From the NCBI RefSeq assembly GCF_000024405.1, contig NC_013517.1, forward strand, positions 930,001-994,000: DNA of 64,000 nt. Reading direction: 5' to 3'. Under the pieces are notes generated by a model, which saw only the letters and a program-made list of their open reading frames with translations, ran no database searches and had not been told where the DNA came from. This document shows, in pieces, positions 52,598 through 61,375 of the stretch; the first letter of the stretch is position 1; each line of letters starts with the position of its first letter. Source of the DNA: Sebaldella termitidis ATCC 33386. Lineage in GTDB: Bacteria > Fusobacteriota > Fusobacteriia > Fusobacteriales > Leptotrichiaceae. Both the position numbers and the translations under genes were made by a program.

Positions 52598-53734
52598 ATG
52601 GCAGAATTCAGCGGATTTATCCTTACCAATAAGGGAAGGGAATTACTGGCAAAAGCAGTGGCAGGAGAAACTCTGACATTTACAAAAATCAGTTTTGGAG
52701 ACGGACTCTATGAAGGGGATAAAAAAGAGATACAGGAATTGGCAGGTCTGAGAAATGTATTTTTTATTAATCAGATAAAGAAAACAGGTGTCGGGCAGGT
52801 TTCTTTGAGAGCTGTTATTACCAACAGGGCAGTGGAAACGGGTTATCATATAAAGGAAATAGGAATATATGCTGTCTGCGGGAATGAGGAGGAGGTTCTT
52901 TATGCTTATAATACAGCTGTGGAAGCAGATTATCTTCCGCCGTTTAACGGGAATAACCTTATAGAGCTTGAGTATCAGAATTATATTGTAATTGATCAGG
53001 CTGAAAAGGTGACGGCTATTATAGATCCTAGTGCTACTTATTTGACTAAGGAGGAGGCAGAGGAGATTTATGTTCCGCAGACGCAGGTGGCAGATGAAAA
53101 AAAATCTGGGATAGTTAACTTGGCTAAAATCAGAAAAGAGATTGGATATTTAGCACATGCACAATATGATGGTATATTTGGATCGGATTTGAAAAAAATA
53201 GTAAACGGAAAAAGTTATTTATATATAGATGATAATGGAGACGGCTACATTTATAAAGCTAAACAGAATAACGCAAATACAGCAGGGTTTTTAACTCCCA
53301 CAGATGAAAATTTTGTAAACATAAGTAATAACATCTTAAATGAGAGAGTTAATAATATTGAATACAGAATTTCAAAATATGGACAGATAGCAAACTGGAG
53401 TCAGGGCGGACGTTATATAGATTCAAATTATGAGGTTATAAAAGCAGATTCAAAAGATGAATTTCATATCAGAGTAAAAGAGTGGGGCATATATATGTTT
53501 AGTGCGAAGGCTTTCGTTTATATGAATGCAAATTCAAGAGCAAATATAGCTGTTTATAATGATAATGCATTAGCAGGAGATACAAGAAATGGAATTATGA
53601 CTGCTGGAACAGAGATGTTGACATTGCCAGTAGTAACAAATGCAGTAGCAGCAGGGAAAACAATAAGATTCTTAACTACAGGGCAAACAAGCATAGGCTC
53701 TGAATGGGGTTATTATATAACACGATTAGTGTAA
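52598..53734 (+). CDS. Tail fibre protein 1
   Basis: 378 residues; I choose ATG 52598 behind AAAGGAGG. The N-terminal ~180 residues (FSGFILTNKGRELLAKAVAG, then IKEIGIYAVCGNEEEVLYAY) are the phage tail-collar domain that attaches to the baseplate. The C-terminal part from about residue 260 (ANWSQGGRYIDSNYE, WGIYMFSAKAFVYMNANSRA) looks like a jelly-roll receptor-binding tip. The collar domain is shared with the next gene but the tip is not. Confidence 0.85.
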   Translation: MAEFSGFILTNKGRELLAKAVAGETLTFTKISFGDGLYEGDKKEIQELAGLRNVFFINQIKKTGVGQVSLRAVITNRAVETGYHIKEIGIYAVCGNEEEVLYAYNTAVEADYLPPFNGNNLIELEYQNYIVIDQAEKVTAIIDPSATYLTKEEAEEIYVPQTQVADEKKSGIVNLAKIRKEIGYLAHAQYDGIFGSDLKKIVNGKSYLYIDDNGDGYIYKAKQNNANTAGFLTPTDENFVNISNNILNERVNNIEYRISKYGQIANWSQGGRYIDSNYEVIKADSKDEFHIRVKEWGIYMFSAKAFVYMNANSRANIAVYNDNALAGDTRNGIMTAGTEMLTLPVVTNAVAAGKTIRFLTTGQTSIGSEWGYYITRLV

Positions 53735-53745
53735 GAGGAGGTAAA

Positions 53746-54927
53746 ATGGGAAGTTTTAATGGTTTTATTTTAACAAATAATGGAAAGAAACTATTGGAAG
53801 AAGCATTAACGGGGAAAAGACTTGTGTTTACTAAATTTCAGTTTGGTGATGGGGAAACAACAGAGGATCCTAAGGAAGTAACAGAATTAGTTAATATGAG
53901 TAAGGAAACGACTATTAATCAGATAGAAAACAATGGAAACGGTCAGGTAATGTTAAGAGTTATCATAGATAACAAAGATATTGATACAGGCTATTATATA
54001 AAAGAAATAGGTGTTTTTGCCAAATGTGATGACGGTAAGGAAGTTTTATATGCTTATAATAAAGCTATGAAGCCGGATTATTTACCTGTTTATAATGGAA
54101 TAAATCTTGTGGAACTGGAATATCAAAATTATATAACAATTGCTCAGATTGAGGATGTAACAGCTATTATTGATGAAAATTTTACTTATCTTACAAAAGA
54201 AGAGGCTAATGAGAAGTTTGTTAAACAGACTCAGCTGGCATTGGAGGAAAAACCTGGAATCATTACTTTGAATGAGGTTTATGAAGCTGGAATGCCTTTT
54301 AGAGGTATTCTTCCCTATGAAAATAAAATCTTGACGTATAGAGAAGTTATGGCTTTAAGAGATGGAGTTTATTCTGTAGAAGGAGCTAAATATTTTAAGT
54401 GCTTGAATATTCCAAAGAGTGACAGGGGAATGCATGATTGGGGAATATTAAGGAAAAAAACATTTGAAATATTAGAGGATCAAATAGCAACGAAACAGAC
54501 TACCTTGGAGTATATACCACATAATTATAGGGCTGGAGTAAGTTCAACTATGTTACATTTCTGGAATAGGGAAGCTTCTATGGATTTAGAATTAAATACA
54601 AGTTATGAAATAGCAGGATTTTGGGTAACAAATGTTGGGTGGGATAAATTTAGCATGGCTAATCCTGGATATGCTAAATTAGCAAATGGTCTAACAATGC
54701 AATGGGGACAAATAACTTCTTCTGTTAGTAGTACAGATTATAAATATTTTCCTGTAGCATTTGACAATGAAGTATTTGTTGGGCTTTCGTCATATAGTAC
54801 TTTGGAGTCTTTAGGAATGGGAACAGCTTTTCAAAAAGTTGATAGATCAAGATTTCTTTTGAGCTGTCGTTTATCAAACGGGAATTTGGTACAGGGTCAT
54901 GTTCCATGGATAGCAATAGGATTTTAA
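53746..54927 (+). CDS. Tail fibre protein 2
   Basis: 393 residues from ATG 53746 behind AGAGGAGG. The collar domain (FNGFILTNNGKKLLEEALTG, IKEIGVFAKCDDGKEVLYAY) aligns with fibre 1 over about 180 residues. The rest differs and ends in LANGLTMQWGQITSS ... WIAIGF, the gp53-like tip found in many tail fibres. Base composition of the tip is more AT-rich than the collar, suggesting a separate origin. With fibre 1, it gives the particle two receptor specificities, or one is a silent alternative. Confidence 0.85.
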   Translation: MGSFNGFILTNNGKKLLEEALTGKRLVFTKFQFGDGETTEDPKEVTELVNMSKETTINQIENNGNGQVMLRVIIDNKDIDTGYYIKEIGVFAKCDDGKEVLYAYNKAMKPDYLPVYNGINLVELEYQNYITIAQIEDVTAIIDENFTYLTKEEANEKFVKQTQLALEEKPGIITLNEVYEAGMPFRGILPYENKILTYREVMALRDGVYSVEGAKYFKCLNIPKSDRGMHDWGILRKKTFEILEDQIATKQTTLEYIPHNYRAGVSSTMLHFWNREASMDLELNTSYEIAGFWVTNVGWDKFSMANPGYAKLANGLTMQWGQITSSVSSTDYKYFPVAFDNEVFVGLSSYSTLESLGMGTAFQKVDRSRFLLSCRLSNGNLVQGHVPWIAIGF

Positions 54928-54936
54928 GGAGGTTTA

Positions 54937-55344
54937 ATGAATATATTATTAGATAAAGAAACTAAAACTTTAATGGGTTTTAGTTTAAAAGAAAAAGAGG
55001 AATATGAGAATCAAGAAATATCTGATGAAGAGCACAAAAAGTTTATAGAATTACAATCAAATGGCTATAGCTTGCTATGGAATAAAGTAAAAAATCAGGT
55101 GGAGTCAGTTAAACTTAATCAATTCGAATTCATAAATGAAAACGGCAAAATAGAGAAAAATATAGAAGCAGAAAAACAATATAACAATGACACACTTCTA
55201 AAGCTAAAGAGAGAGAAAATACAGTTGAAAAAAGACATAGCAGATTTTGAAGAGTTTGAAGAAGACACAGCATATCTGAAAGAACAGCTAAAAGAAAAAG
55301 AGACAGAAATAAAAGAACTGGAAGAGCAGTTAAAAAAATTGTAA
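54937..55344 (+). CDS. Coiled-coil protein at the fibre locus, possible fibre assembly protein
   Basis: 135 residues, ATG behind AAGGAGG, nine bases after fibre 2. The N-terminal half (LLDKETKTLMGFSLKEKEEY, then FIELQSNGYSLLW) resembles short fibre-assembly or XkdX-like proteins; the C-terminal half is one coiled coil (LKRKEIQL-type heptads to LEEQLKKL). Location after the fibres supports a chaperone role, which is not proven. Confidence 0.5.
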   Translation: MNILLDKETKTLMGFSLKEKEEYENQEISDEEHKKFIELQSNGYSLLWNKVKNQVESVKLNQFEFINENGKIEKNIEAEKQYNNDTLLKLKREKIQLKKDIADFEEFEEDTAYLKEQLKEKETEIKELEEQLKKL

Positions 55345-55363
55345 AGATAAAAAAGGAGGAATT

Positions 55364-55681
55364 ATGAATTTCATAAAAAACCTAATATCATTCTACACAC
55401 AAAACACACTGCTAAATACAGTAATATTAATAGCAGCAGCAATTCTGTGCTGGTTTTTGTGGACATACAGAAAGCTGAAAGTAATGGCTTTAGCAGCAAG
55501 TATAAAAGCAGAATTAAAAGCTTATCTAAAAGGAGAGCAGAAACTGAATTTTGCTTTGGAATGGCTTATGAAACAAGACTTTTTTAAAAACACTATATTA
55601 AAATTTATACCTGCAAAAATAGTAAAATGGGTTATAAATACAATATTTAATGCAAACAAAGAAACTATAGAAGCAAAATAA
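55364..55681 (+). CDS. Holin-like small membrane protein
   Basis: 105 residues, ATG behind AAGGAGG. One strong membrane segment near residues 18-36 (TVILIAAAILCWFLWTYRKL), then an amphipathic, basic C-terminal half. Location at the end of the tail operon, next to another small one-span protein, suggests a role in release. No endolysin gene is in the operon. Confidence 0.5.
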   Translation: MNFIKNLISFYTQNTLLNTVILIAAAILCWFLWTYRKLKVMALAASIKAELKAYLKGEQKLNFALEWLMKQDFFKNTILKFIPAKIVKWVINTIFNANKETIEAK

Positions 55682-55706
55682 CCATAAAAATTTATAAGGT
55701 GGTATA

Positions 55707-55886
55707 ATGGATCTTACTAAATTGGCAGATTACGGTATAATGGGAATAGTTCTGACCTATTTTATCTGGAAAGATATAAAAACCTTTGAAACATTTAAGG
55801 AATCTATGAGAGAAATAGTGGATGAACTAAAGGAACTGAATATAAGAATCGATAAGCTTGAACAAAATGATAAAGGGCCTGAATAA
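55707..55886 (+). CDS. BhlA/UviB-like holin
   Basis: 59 residues from ATG 55707 behind AAGGTGG. MDLTKLADYGIMGIVLTYFI, then WKDIKTFETFKESMREIVDE and a charged coiled end. One N-terminal membrane helix followed by a coiled coil is the BhlA/UviB layout of bacteriocin-associated holins. It closes the tail operon and is followed directly by a terminator. Confidence 0.7.
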   Translation: MDLTKLADYGIMGIVLTYFIWKDIKTFETFKESMREIVDELKELNIRIDKLEQNDKGPE

Positions 55887-55902
55887 TTCAGGTTCCTTTT
55901 AA
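55872..55902 (+). terminator. Terminator of the tail operon
   Basis: AAAGG and CCTGAA (55872-55883) pair with TTCAGG and CCTTT (55887-55899), followed by T-rich sequence. Confidence 0.8.
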
Positions 55903-55968
55903 TTTTAAAAATTATTTGGCTGTTATTGTACAATTCATAATTTTATTATAATATAAAAAAATATAAAA

Positions 55969-55997
55969 TTGACAAAATAAGAACTCTATATTAGAAT
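55969..55997 (+). promoter_or_regulatory. Promoter of the methyltransferase gene
   Basis: TTGACA (55969-55974), 17 bases, TAGAAT (55992-55997), 21 bases before the ATG. Confidence 0.75.
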
Positions 55998-56018
55998 GTT
56001 AAGACGAGGAGGTTTAAA

Positions 56019-56717
56019 ATGTCAAAAGAGTATGTATATTCAGATTATACTTACAATAGTAGAAATCCATTAGTAAGATTTTCACATAGAAAAAGATTTT
56101 TAACTGCATTGAATTTTATTTTAAAAGAAAATTTTAAAAATCTTTTAGATTATGGAGCAGGGGACGGGCATTTTTTAAAAGAAGTATCAAAAATAAAAAC
56201 AGATATAGAGCTGGTTGGTTTTGAACCGATTATGGACAATACTGATTCAGAGAAAATAAAGTATTATTCAGATGTGTCAGATATCAAGGATCAGAAATAT
56301 GATGTAATTACATGTTTTGAAGTTTTGGAACATTTCAATTCAAACGCTCAGAATGAAATACTGGAAAATATATATAATCTTTTAAGTGATGATGGAGTGG
56401 TAATTATTTCTGTTCCAATAGAAATTTACTTTCCAAGTTTTATAAAGAACATCATAAGGATAAAATATACTAAATTGGATTTTCAATATATAAAAAATAT
56501 ATTGAAAGCATTGTTCGCTATGAACATTCCTGAAATACGAAATGAGGAAGGATATATAGGAACTCACTTAGGTTTTAATTATAAAAAACTAGAACTTTTA
56601 TTTAAGAAATATTTTAAAATAATGCAAAAGAAAAACTCTCCTATGGAGTATTTACCTGTAATAGTAAATTCACAAGTTTTTTATAAACTCAAAAAAAATA
56701 GCAGTAACTGTTCTTAA
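56019..56717 (+). CDS. Class I SAM-dependent methyltransferase
   Basis: 232 residues, ATG behind GAGGAGG. Motif I is LLDYGAGDGHFLKEV near residue 42, followed by the acidic residue of motif II (VGFEPI), then DVITCFEVLEHF (motif IV region) and LSDDGVVIISVP. This is a complete Methyltransf_11/23-type core. The C-terminal part is rich in Lys and aromatic residues. It may modify a sugar, lipid or quinone-like acceptor; the neighbours do not tell. A GNAT gene follows 26 bases after it. Confidence 0.87.
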   Translation: MSKEYVYSDYTYNSRNPLVRFSHRKRFLTALNFILKENFKNLLDYGAGDGHFLKEVSKIKTDIELVGFEPIMDNTDSEKIKYYSDVSDIKDQKYDVITCFEVLEHFNSNAQNEILENIYNLLSDDGVVIISVPIEIYFPSFIKNIIRIKYTKLDFQYIKNILKALFAMNIPEIRNEEGYIGTHLGFNYKKLELLFKKYFKIMQKKNSPMEYLPVIVNSQVFYKLKKNSSNCS

Positions 56718-56743
56718 TATTGAATTTGAAAGGAGAAATATAG

Positions 56744-57229
56744 ATGATATCTTACAGAAAAGCAGGGAAATCTGACATAGATGAATTAGTAAGAATAAGA
56801 AGTATTTTTCTTGAGGAATATGACAGGGAAAATCATTTGAATAATAAGGAAAATGTAGATAAAGAAGTGGAAAAATATCTGCAGAAATTTATGGATACAG
56901 AAATATTTACAGGCTTTGTAGCAGAAAAAGATGATAAAATAGTGGGGACAAGTGCGATAGCTTTTTATGATATTCTTCCGGCGGCACTTTATATGAACGG
57001 AAAACTAGGATATATTTCTAACGTCTTTGTTTTTCCCGAATACAGAAAACAGGGAATAGCAAAAAAACTTTTTGAACTGGCAGTAAATGAGGGACTTGAC
57101 AGAAACTGTTCCAAGCTGACACTTCATGCGAGTAAGGACGGAGAGCCTGTATATAAAAAATTCGGATTTGTAAAAACTGCAACTGAAATGGAATATGTAA
57201 ATGAGAAGTTTTATAACACAAAAAAATAA
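56744..57229 (+). CDS. GNAT-family N-acetyltransferase
   Basis: 161 residues, ATG behind AAAGGAG. Acetyl-CoA loop VFPEYRKQGIAKKLF near residues 99-113 (R/Q-x-x-G-x-A), preceded by the strand GYISNVFV; the end VYKKFGFVKTATEMEYV is typical. Probably in one operon with the methyltransferase. Acceptor unknown. Confidence 0.9.
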   Translation: MISYRKAGKSDIDELVRIRSIFLEEYDRENHLNNKENVDKEVEKYLQKFMDTEIFTGFVAEKDDKIVGTSAIAFYDILPAALYMNGKLGYISNVFVFPEYRKQGIAKKLFELAVNEGLDRNCSKLTLHASKDGEPVYKKFGFVKTATEMEYVNEKFYNTKK

Positions 57230-57239
57230 TATTGAAAAT

Positions 57240-57282
57240 AAAAATATCTGTATAAAAGTTCTTAAACAGATATTTTTATTTA
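57240..57282 (+). terminator. Terminator after the acetyltransferase
   Basis: AAAATATCTGT (57241-57251) pairs with ACAGATATTTTT (57266-57277), followed by T. Confidence 0.85.
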
Positions 57283-57383
57283 TAACGGGATGTTTCCTTG
57301 AAATTTTGTAATTTGAGAAATACATTATGTCAAGGTAAAAAATGATACAAATATTTGAAGATACTGAATAAGAGACCGGAGGA

Positions 57384-58181
57384 TTATTTTCCGCCGAGCT
57401 TCTGCCCCAGCTCTACGAAGCTCATATCCCCGACTTCTTTAATTTCGTATTTTCCGTTCTTGTAAATAACTTTGGTAACACTGGCATTTTTAAGCCCGGC
57501 AGGCACATTAAGCTCAGGATCAAGAGTATTCACAAGAGCCGTTATGCTCAAACCGTGTGAAACAATTAAAACATTGCCTCCGCCTTTTCTGGCAGATTCC
57601 TTTGCAATTTCATCAATCCCGGCTTTGAGCCTTTTTGTGATAGTTTCATAATCCTCGGCAGGCCAGTTAAGACCCTCAGGATCACGTCCCTTATCCAGTG
57701 CTGCTACACTGTTTGCAAAGTCTTTCGGCGAAATTCCAGCTGCCTGCCATTCTTCCAGTGTCTTCCCCTGACTTTTAGCTATATCAGTCCACATTGTATG
57801 ATTAAGATCTCCTTCATAAGTCCCGAAATTGAATTCTCTCAAACGCCAGTCGGTTTTTAGAGGAACAGCCTTTTGTCCGGTTTTTTCCAGAACAATATCG
57901 GCTGTTTGTATGCTCCGCCCGCTGTCACTGCTGTAAGCGGCACTAAATTTAATCTTTTTTTCCTTTAATCCGGCTCCGAGATATTCTGCCACTTCTATTC
58001 CGGCAGGAGTCAGAACTGCATCAGACCATCCCTGCACTCTGTCAGTAGTATTAAGCATAGTTTTCCCGTGTCTTACAATATACAAAACAACTTCATTGTC
58101 CTTGGCAGCAGAATACGAAGTAATACTAACAGCCAGAAACAAAAAGAAAACCCCAAAAATTCCAAAAAATCTTTTTTTCAT
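57384..58181 (-). CDS. Secreted histidine phosphatase
   Basis: 265 residues. Signal peptide MKKRFFGIFGVFFLFLAVSI ending near SYSAA. The RHG motif is IVRHGKTMLN near residue 36 (phospho-accepting His), with R in SDSGRSIQTA, E in LREFNFGTYEGD and the second His in IVSHGLSIT. Complete histidine phosphatase (phosphoglycerate mutase-like) core, located in the periplasm, so it is more likely a phosphomonoesterase or phytase-like enzyme than a glycolytic mutase. Single gene, higher GC than neighbours. Confidence 0.88.
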   Translation of the reverse strand: MKKRFFGIFGVFFLFLAVSITSYSAAKDNEVVLYIVRHGKTMLNTTDRVQGWSDAVLTPAGIEVAEYLGAGLKEKKIKFSAAYSSDSGRSIQTADIVLEKTGQKAVPLKTDWRLREFNFGTYEGDLNHTMWTDIAKSQGKTLEEWQAAGISPKDFANSVAALDKGRDPEGLNWPAEDYETITKRLKAGIDEIAKESARKGGGNVLIVSHGLSITALVNTLDPELNVPAGLKNASVTKVIYKNGKYEIKEVGDMSFVELGQKLGGK

Positions 58182-58398
58182 TCTAAAATCTCATCCTTTC
58201 TAAAATAATAAATTTTTTAAGTGTTGGTACTATGGTAGTTTACAGATTATCTTTACACTAAAAAAGACAAAATCAAAAAATATCAAAGAAACTTGATAAA
58301 TTTTAGATTTTGCCTCTAAAAAGAGTAACAACTCCAAACTATTTATATAAGGATACCTTGAAAATTTATAAAAGTCAATGAAAAACAAATAGTGAAAA
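58182..58398. other. Divergent intergenic region
   Basis: Upstream of both the histidine phosphatase (minus) and the GntR gene (plus). AT-rich; apart from the promoter at 58399 I see no defined element. Confidence 0.4.
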
Positions 58399-58427
58399 TT
58401 GAAAAAGCGTATTTAATATAGTATAAT
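58399..58427 (+). promoter_or_regulatory. Promoter of the GntR gene
   Basis: TTGAAA (58399-58404), 17 bases, TATAAT (58422-58427). Confidence 0.75.
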
Positions 58428-58498
58428 AAGCTGAATAAAAAAATCTGGGACATAAATAGAATTTTACTTTTAAAAAATAATAGTGAGGAAGGATTTTT

Positions 58499-59245
58499 AT
58501 GAAAAAAATAAAAATAAAATCTTTAAGCAGTGAAGTAAAAACAGAGATATATAATTATATAAAGAAAAATTTTGACGGAACAAATATAAAACTGCCCACA
58601 GAGGATGAATTTGCAGATATTCTGGGTGTCAGCAGGGTAACAATAAGAACCGCGCTAAACGAACTTGCTTCTGACGGCATTATTTTCAGGAAGCAGGGCA
58701 GGGGAACATTTATAAACCCACAGGCTGTAACTATGAAAGTACAGTTTAATCCGGTAGTTCTTTTTAAGGAAATGATAATGCAGTCTGGTTATACACCGTC
58801 AGTGGATATTCTGGGGTATGAAGAGATAAAGCCTGACAAGGAAACTGCCGGAAAGCTTGGAATAAATGAAAATGATAATATTATCATGGCAAAAAAAGTT
58901 TTTTATGCAGATAAGAAGCCCTGTGTTTACTGTGAAGATTATTTTTCGAAAGAAATTTTCAGAAAAGACAGTGATCTTGTATATCTGAAAGATTATAAGG
59001 AATCTATTTTTGATTTTATCTATACTTACAGCGGAAGAAAAATATCGTGGGACAGAGTGGAAATTCTTACAGTGACTAATCATGACAAAAAAGATTTAAA
59101 TACTTATTTTCATTGTGAAGATAAATTAAAGTCTTTTCTTTTGCTGGAAGGAATAAATTTTGACCAGGAGGACAGACCTGTTATTTTTGCAAAGGAATAT
59201 ATTGATACTAATTATATATGTTTTAACAGTATCAGAAAAAAATAA
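58499..59245 (+). CDS. GntR-family (HutC type) transcription regulator
   Basis: 248 residues, ATG behind GAGGAAGG. Winged helix in residues 10-75: LPTEDEFADILGVSRVTIRT and LNELASDGIIFRKQGRGTFI, the GntR signature. The rest (residues 85-245) is a UTRA ligand-binding domain of HutC type (PCVYCEDYFSKEIF). It probably controls the converging purine permease-deaminase operon, whose promoter carries a palindromic site. The effector may be a purine or related compound; this is inferred from position. Confidence 0.88.
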   Translation: MKKIKIKSLSSEVKTEIYNYIKKNFDGTNIKLPTEDEFADILGVSRVTIRTALNELASDGIIFRKQGRGTFINPQAVTMKVQFNPVVLFKEMIMQSGYTPSVDILGYEEIKPDKETAGKLGINENDNIIMAKKVFYADKKPCVYCEDYFSKEIFRKDSDLVYLKDYKESIFDFIYTYSGRKISWDRVEILTVTNHDKKDLNTYFHCEDKLKSFLLLEGINFDQEDRPVIFAKEYIDTNYICFNSIRKK

Positions 59246-59263
59246 TATAATAAACAACAAGAA

Positions 59264-59302
59264 TAAAAAAGACGAAATCTGCCAAAAATTCCGTCTTTTT
59301 TA
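59264..59302. terminator. Bidirectional terminator between converging genes
   Basis: AAAAAAGACG pairs with CGTCTTTTTT (59292-59301), with A and T runs on the outside. Confidence 0.85.
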
Positions 59303-59331
59303 TTTATATGATTTAAATATTACTTACTTAT

Positions 59332-60642
59332 TTATTTTTTTACTTTCACATGATTTAACAGAAGATTCAGGGTTATGGTGACTAAACCTACCACAAATAA
59401 ACCGTTGCTGAATAACATAGAAAGTATAAGCGGAAATTTATCAAAAACATTCGGAGTAAATGTAACGCTTACTCCTAAAGCCAGTCCGGTTCCCAAAACA
59501 AGGGAATTATTATTATTTGAATAATCAACTGAAGACAATATTGATATTCCGGCAGCGGTAATAGTCCCGAACAGGGCAAGAGTAGCTCCGCCTATAACCG
59601 GTTTTGGAATGCATGTGATAAATACAGAGAGTTTCGGTATCATGCTTATTATCAGAAGCATTACTGCAGAAGCCCCCACTGTTGAACGTTCTTTTATTCC
59701 GCTTAATTTAATGACTCCGACATTTTCATTAAACATAGTGGAAGGAACTGAGTTGAAGATTCCGCTGAAAATCTGTGCGAAAGCCTGACCCCTCATACCG
59801 TTTATTTTAGTTCCCGTATCAGTTTCTGTATTGCATACATCATCCAGAAAGGCATAAACACCAATACACTGAATCATGTTTATTACACAGAAAAGGACCA
59901 TAATAAATACTGCATCTGCCCTAAATTCAGGAATGCCGAATTTAAAAGGGGTAATAAGTTCAAAGTAGCCGGCACTTTTTACAGGAGAGAGATCCAGCAT
60001 ATTTAAGGGAACAGAGATAACAGTCCCGATTGCCAGTCCGAGCAAAAGAGAAACAGACTGGATAACACCTTTTCCAAATCTGTTAAGAAGCACAATAATC
60101 ATTAGGACAGTCAGACCAAGCAGAATATTGCTTATGCTTCCGAAGGTTTCGCTTCCGTATCCCCCTGCCAGATCATTAAAAGCTGTGGGAGCGAGGCTGA
60201 CACCTATGAGGGTGACAAATGATCCTACCACTACAGCAGGGAAGAATTTTATTATTTTATTTATATAAAAGCAGATAATAAACATAACAATTCCTGAAAC
60301 TATTACAGAACCGAAAAGTGTAGGGAGCCCGTACTGATTGCCGATAAGTATCATGGGTCCTAATGGGGCGAAAGCTGATCCCAGAACTATGGGAAGTCTG
60401 GAACCTATAAATTTTCCAAGTCCGTAGACCTGAATAAGAATTGCCACTGCACTTGTAAAAAGATTGGCAGCAACTAAAAATGAGGTTGTAGCGGCATCCA
60501 GCCCCATTGCATTTCCCAGAATAAGCGGAACTGCAATGGAACCAGGAACCATTGTAAGCAGATGTTGTATACCCATTGTAATATTTGTGGATAGTGAAGC
60601 CTTATTTTTTGAAGAATAAGTACCTGCTTCATTATTAGTCAT
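59332..60642 (-). CDS. Purine/uracil permease (NCS2 family)
   Basis: 436 residues with about 12-14 membrane helices, ATG behind GGAGG. QHLLTMVPGSIAVPLILGNA at the start and FFPAVVVGSFVTLIGVSLAP (helix 5 region) are family features, as is the region SVPSTMFNENVGVIKLSGIK near residue 310 (equivalent of the NCS2 'NxGxxxxT' motif). It belongs to the xanthine/uracil proton symporters. The deaminase gene lies upstream in the same operon (50-base gap), so the likely cargo is guanine, adenine or xanthine. Confidence 0.88.
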   Translation of the reverse strand: MTNNEAGTYSSKNKASLSTNITMGIQHLLTMVPGSIAVPLILGNAMGLDAATTSFLVAANLFTSAVAILIQVYGLGKFIGSRLPIVLGSAFAPLGPMILIGNQYGLPTLFGSVIVSGIVMFIICFYINKIIKFFPAVVVGSFVTLIGVSLAPTAFNDLAGGYGSETFGSISNILLGLTVLMIIVLLNRFGKGVIQSVSLLLGLAIGTVISVPLNMLDLSPVKSAGYFELITPFKFGIPEFRADAVFIMVLFCVINMIQCIGVYAFLDDVCNTETDTGTKINGMRGQAFAQIFSGIFNSVPSTMFNENVGVIKLSGIKERSTVGASAVMLLIISMIPKLSVFITCIPKPVIGGATLALFGTITAAGISILSSVDYSNNNNSLVLGTGLALGVSVTFTPNVFDKFPLILSMLFSNGLFVVGLVTITLNLLLNHVKVKK

Positions 60643-60692
60643 ATTTACCTCCTGATTATAAAACGGATAATGTATCCGGACAGATAATTTTT

Positions 60693-61175
60693 TTATTTCC
60701 AGTAACCTTCATGTACTTTTGCCGCTTTAGCTTCCAGTTCGGGAAATGGGCCTATTACTGTAATATCTTTCTGTCCTTTGCTGAATACATCTCTGCACGG
60801 AAGATCAAAGGTAGGGTTTTGCTCATCGCTTCCTGTTAATTCCAGAAGTCTTTTTTCTGTCATAGCATACGCCACAGTACCGATGTTTGCCCAGTAAATA
60901 GCACCGGCACACATACAGCACGGTTCAGCTGTGGTATATAAAGTACAGTCCCACAAAAATTCTTTTGAATATTCGTGAGAAGCTCTTTCGGCGAGAGACG
61001 CCTCAGCATGCCCGGTACATTTTTTTGCAGTAATTTCAATATTTCCCTGTTCCATAATAATATTTCCTTCTTTATCTACCAGTATTGCTCCGAAAGGAGT
61101 ATTTCCCGATTCTCTTGCCTCTTTTGAAACCTCAATGGCTCTTTCCAAATAAAATTCATGACTTTTCTTACTCAT
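60693..61175 (-). CDS. Nucleoside/guanine deaminase
   Basis: About 160 residues. I choose the second Met (MSKKSHEFYL), because GGAGG lies just before it. Zinc site and catalytic Glu: GHAEASL near residue 58 and EPCCMCAGAIYW near 88. Substrate-binding NTPFGAILVD near the start and the C-terminus ending EGYWK fit the guanine deaminase / purine deaminase branch of the cytidine deaminase superfamily (GuaD-type, 155-160 residues). With the permease it forms a purine salvage pair: import, then deamination to xanthine or a related base. Confidence 0.85.
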   Translation of the reverse strand: MSKKSHEFYLERAIEVSKEARESGNTPFGAILVDKEGNIIMEQGNIEITAKKCTGHAEASLAERASHEYSKEFLWDCTLYTTAEPCCMCAGAIYWANIGTVAYAMTEKRLLELTGSDEQNPTFDLPCRDVFSKGQKDITVIGPFPELEAKAAKVHEGYWK

Positions 61176-61207
61176 AGTAACCTCCATAATCTAATTTTAA
61201 AAAATAG

Positions 61208-61221
61208 GTAATACGTATTAC
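61208..61221. promoter_or_regulatory. 14-bp palindromic operator at the purine operon promoter
   Basis: GTAATACGTATTAC is a perfect palindrome. On the minus strand it directly follows a TATAAT (-10, about 61224-61229) with TTGCAT as -35 sixteen bases further up, so a bound repressor would cover the start of transcription. The likely binder is the GntR protein encoded at 58499. Confidence 0.7.
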
Positions 61222-61296
61222 TTTATTATAACCGGATTTTTAAAAAATGCAATAGCAGGAAAAAAAATTTATGAAATAATTTTTTTATGAATAATA

Positions 61297-61345
61297 AAAA
61301 AGCATATATTCACATGCTGAAAACATGCGGATATATATGCTTTTG
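61297..61345. terminator. Strong hairpin terminator
   Basis: AAAAGCATATAT pairs with ATATATGCTTTT, with an inner CATG/CATG pair. It lies between the dehydrogenase stop and the purine operon promoter and mainly ends the minus-strand dehydrogenase transcript, T-rich on that strand. Confidence 0.75.
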
Positions 61346-61375
61346 AGAGATGACTGCTTATCTTATATTAGAATA

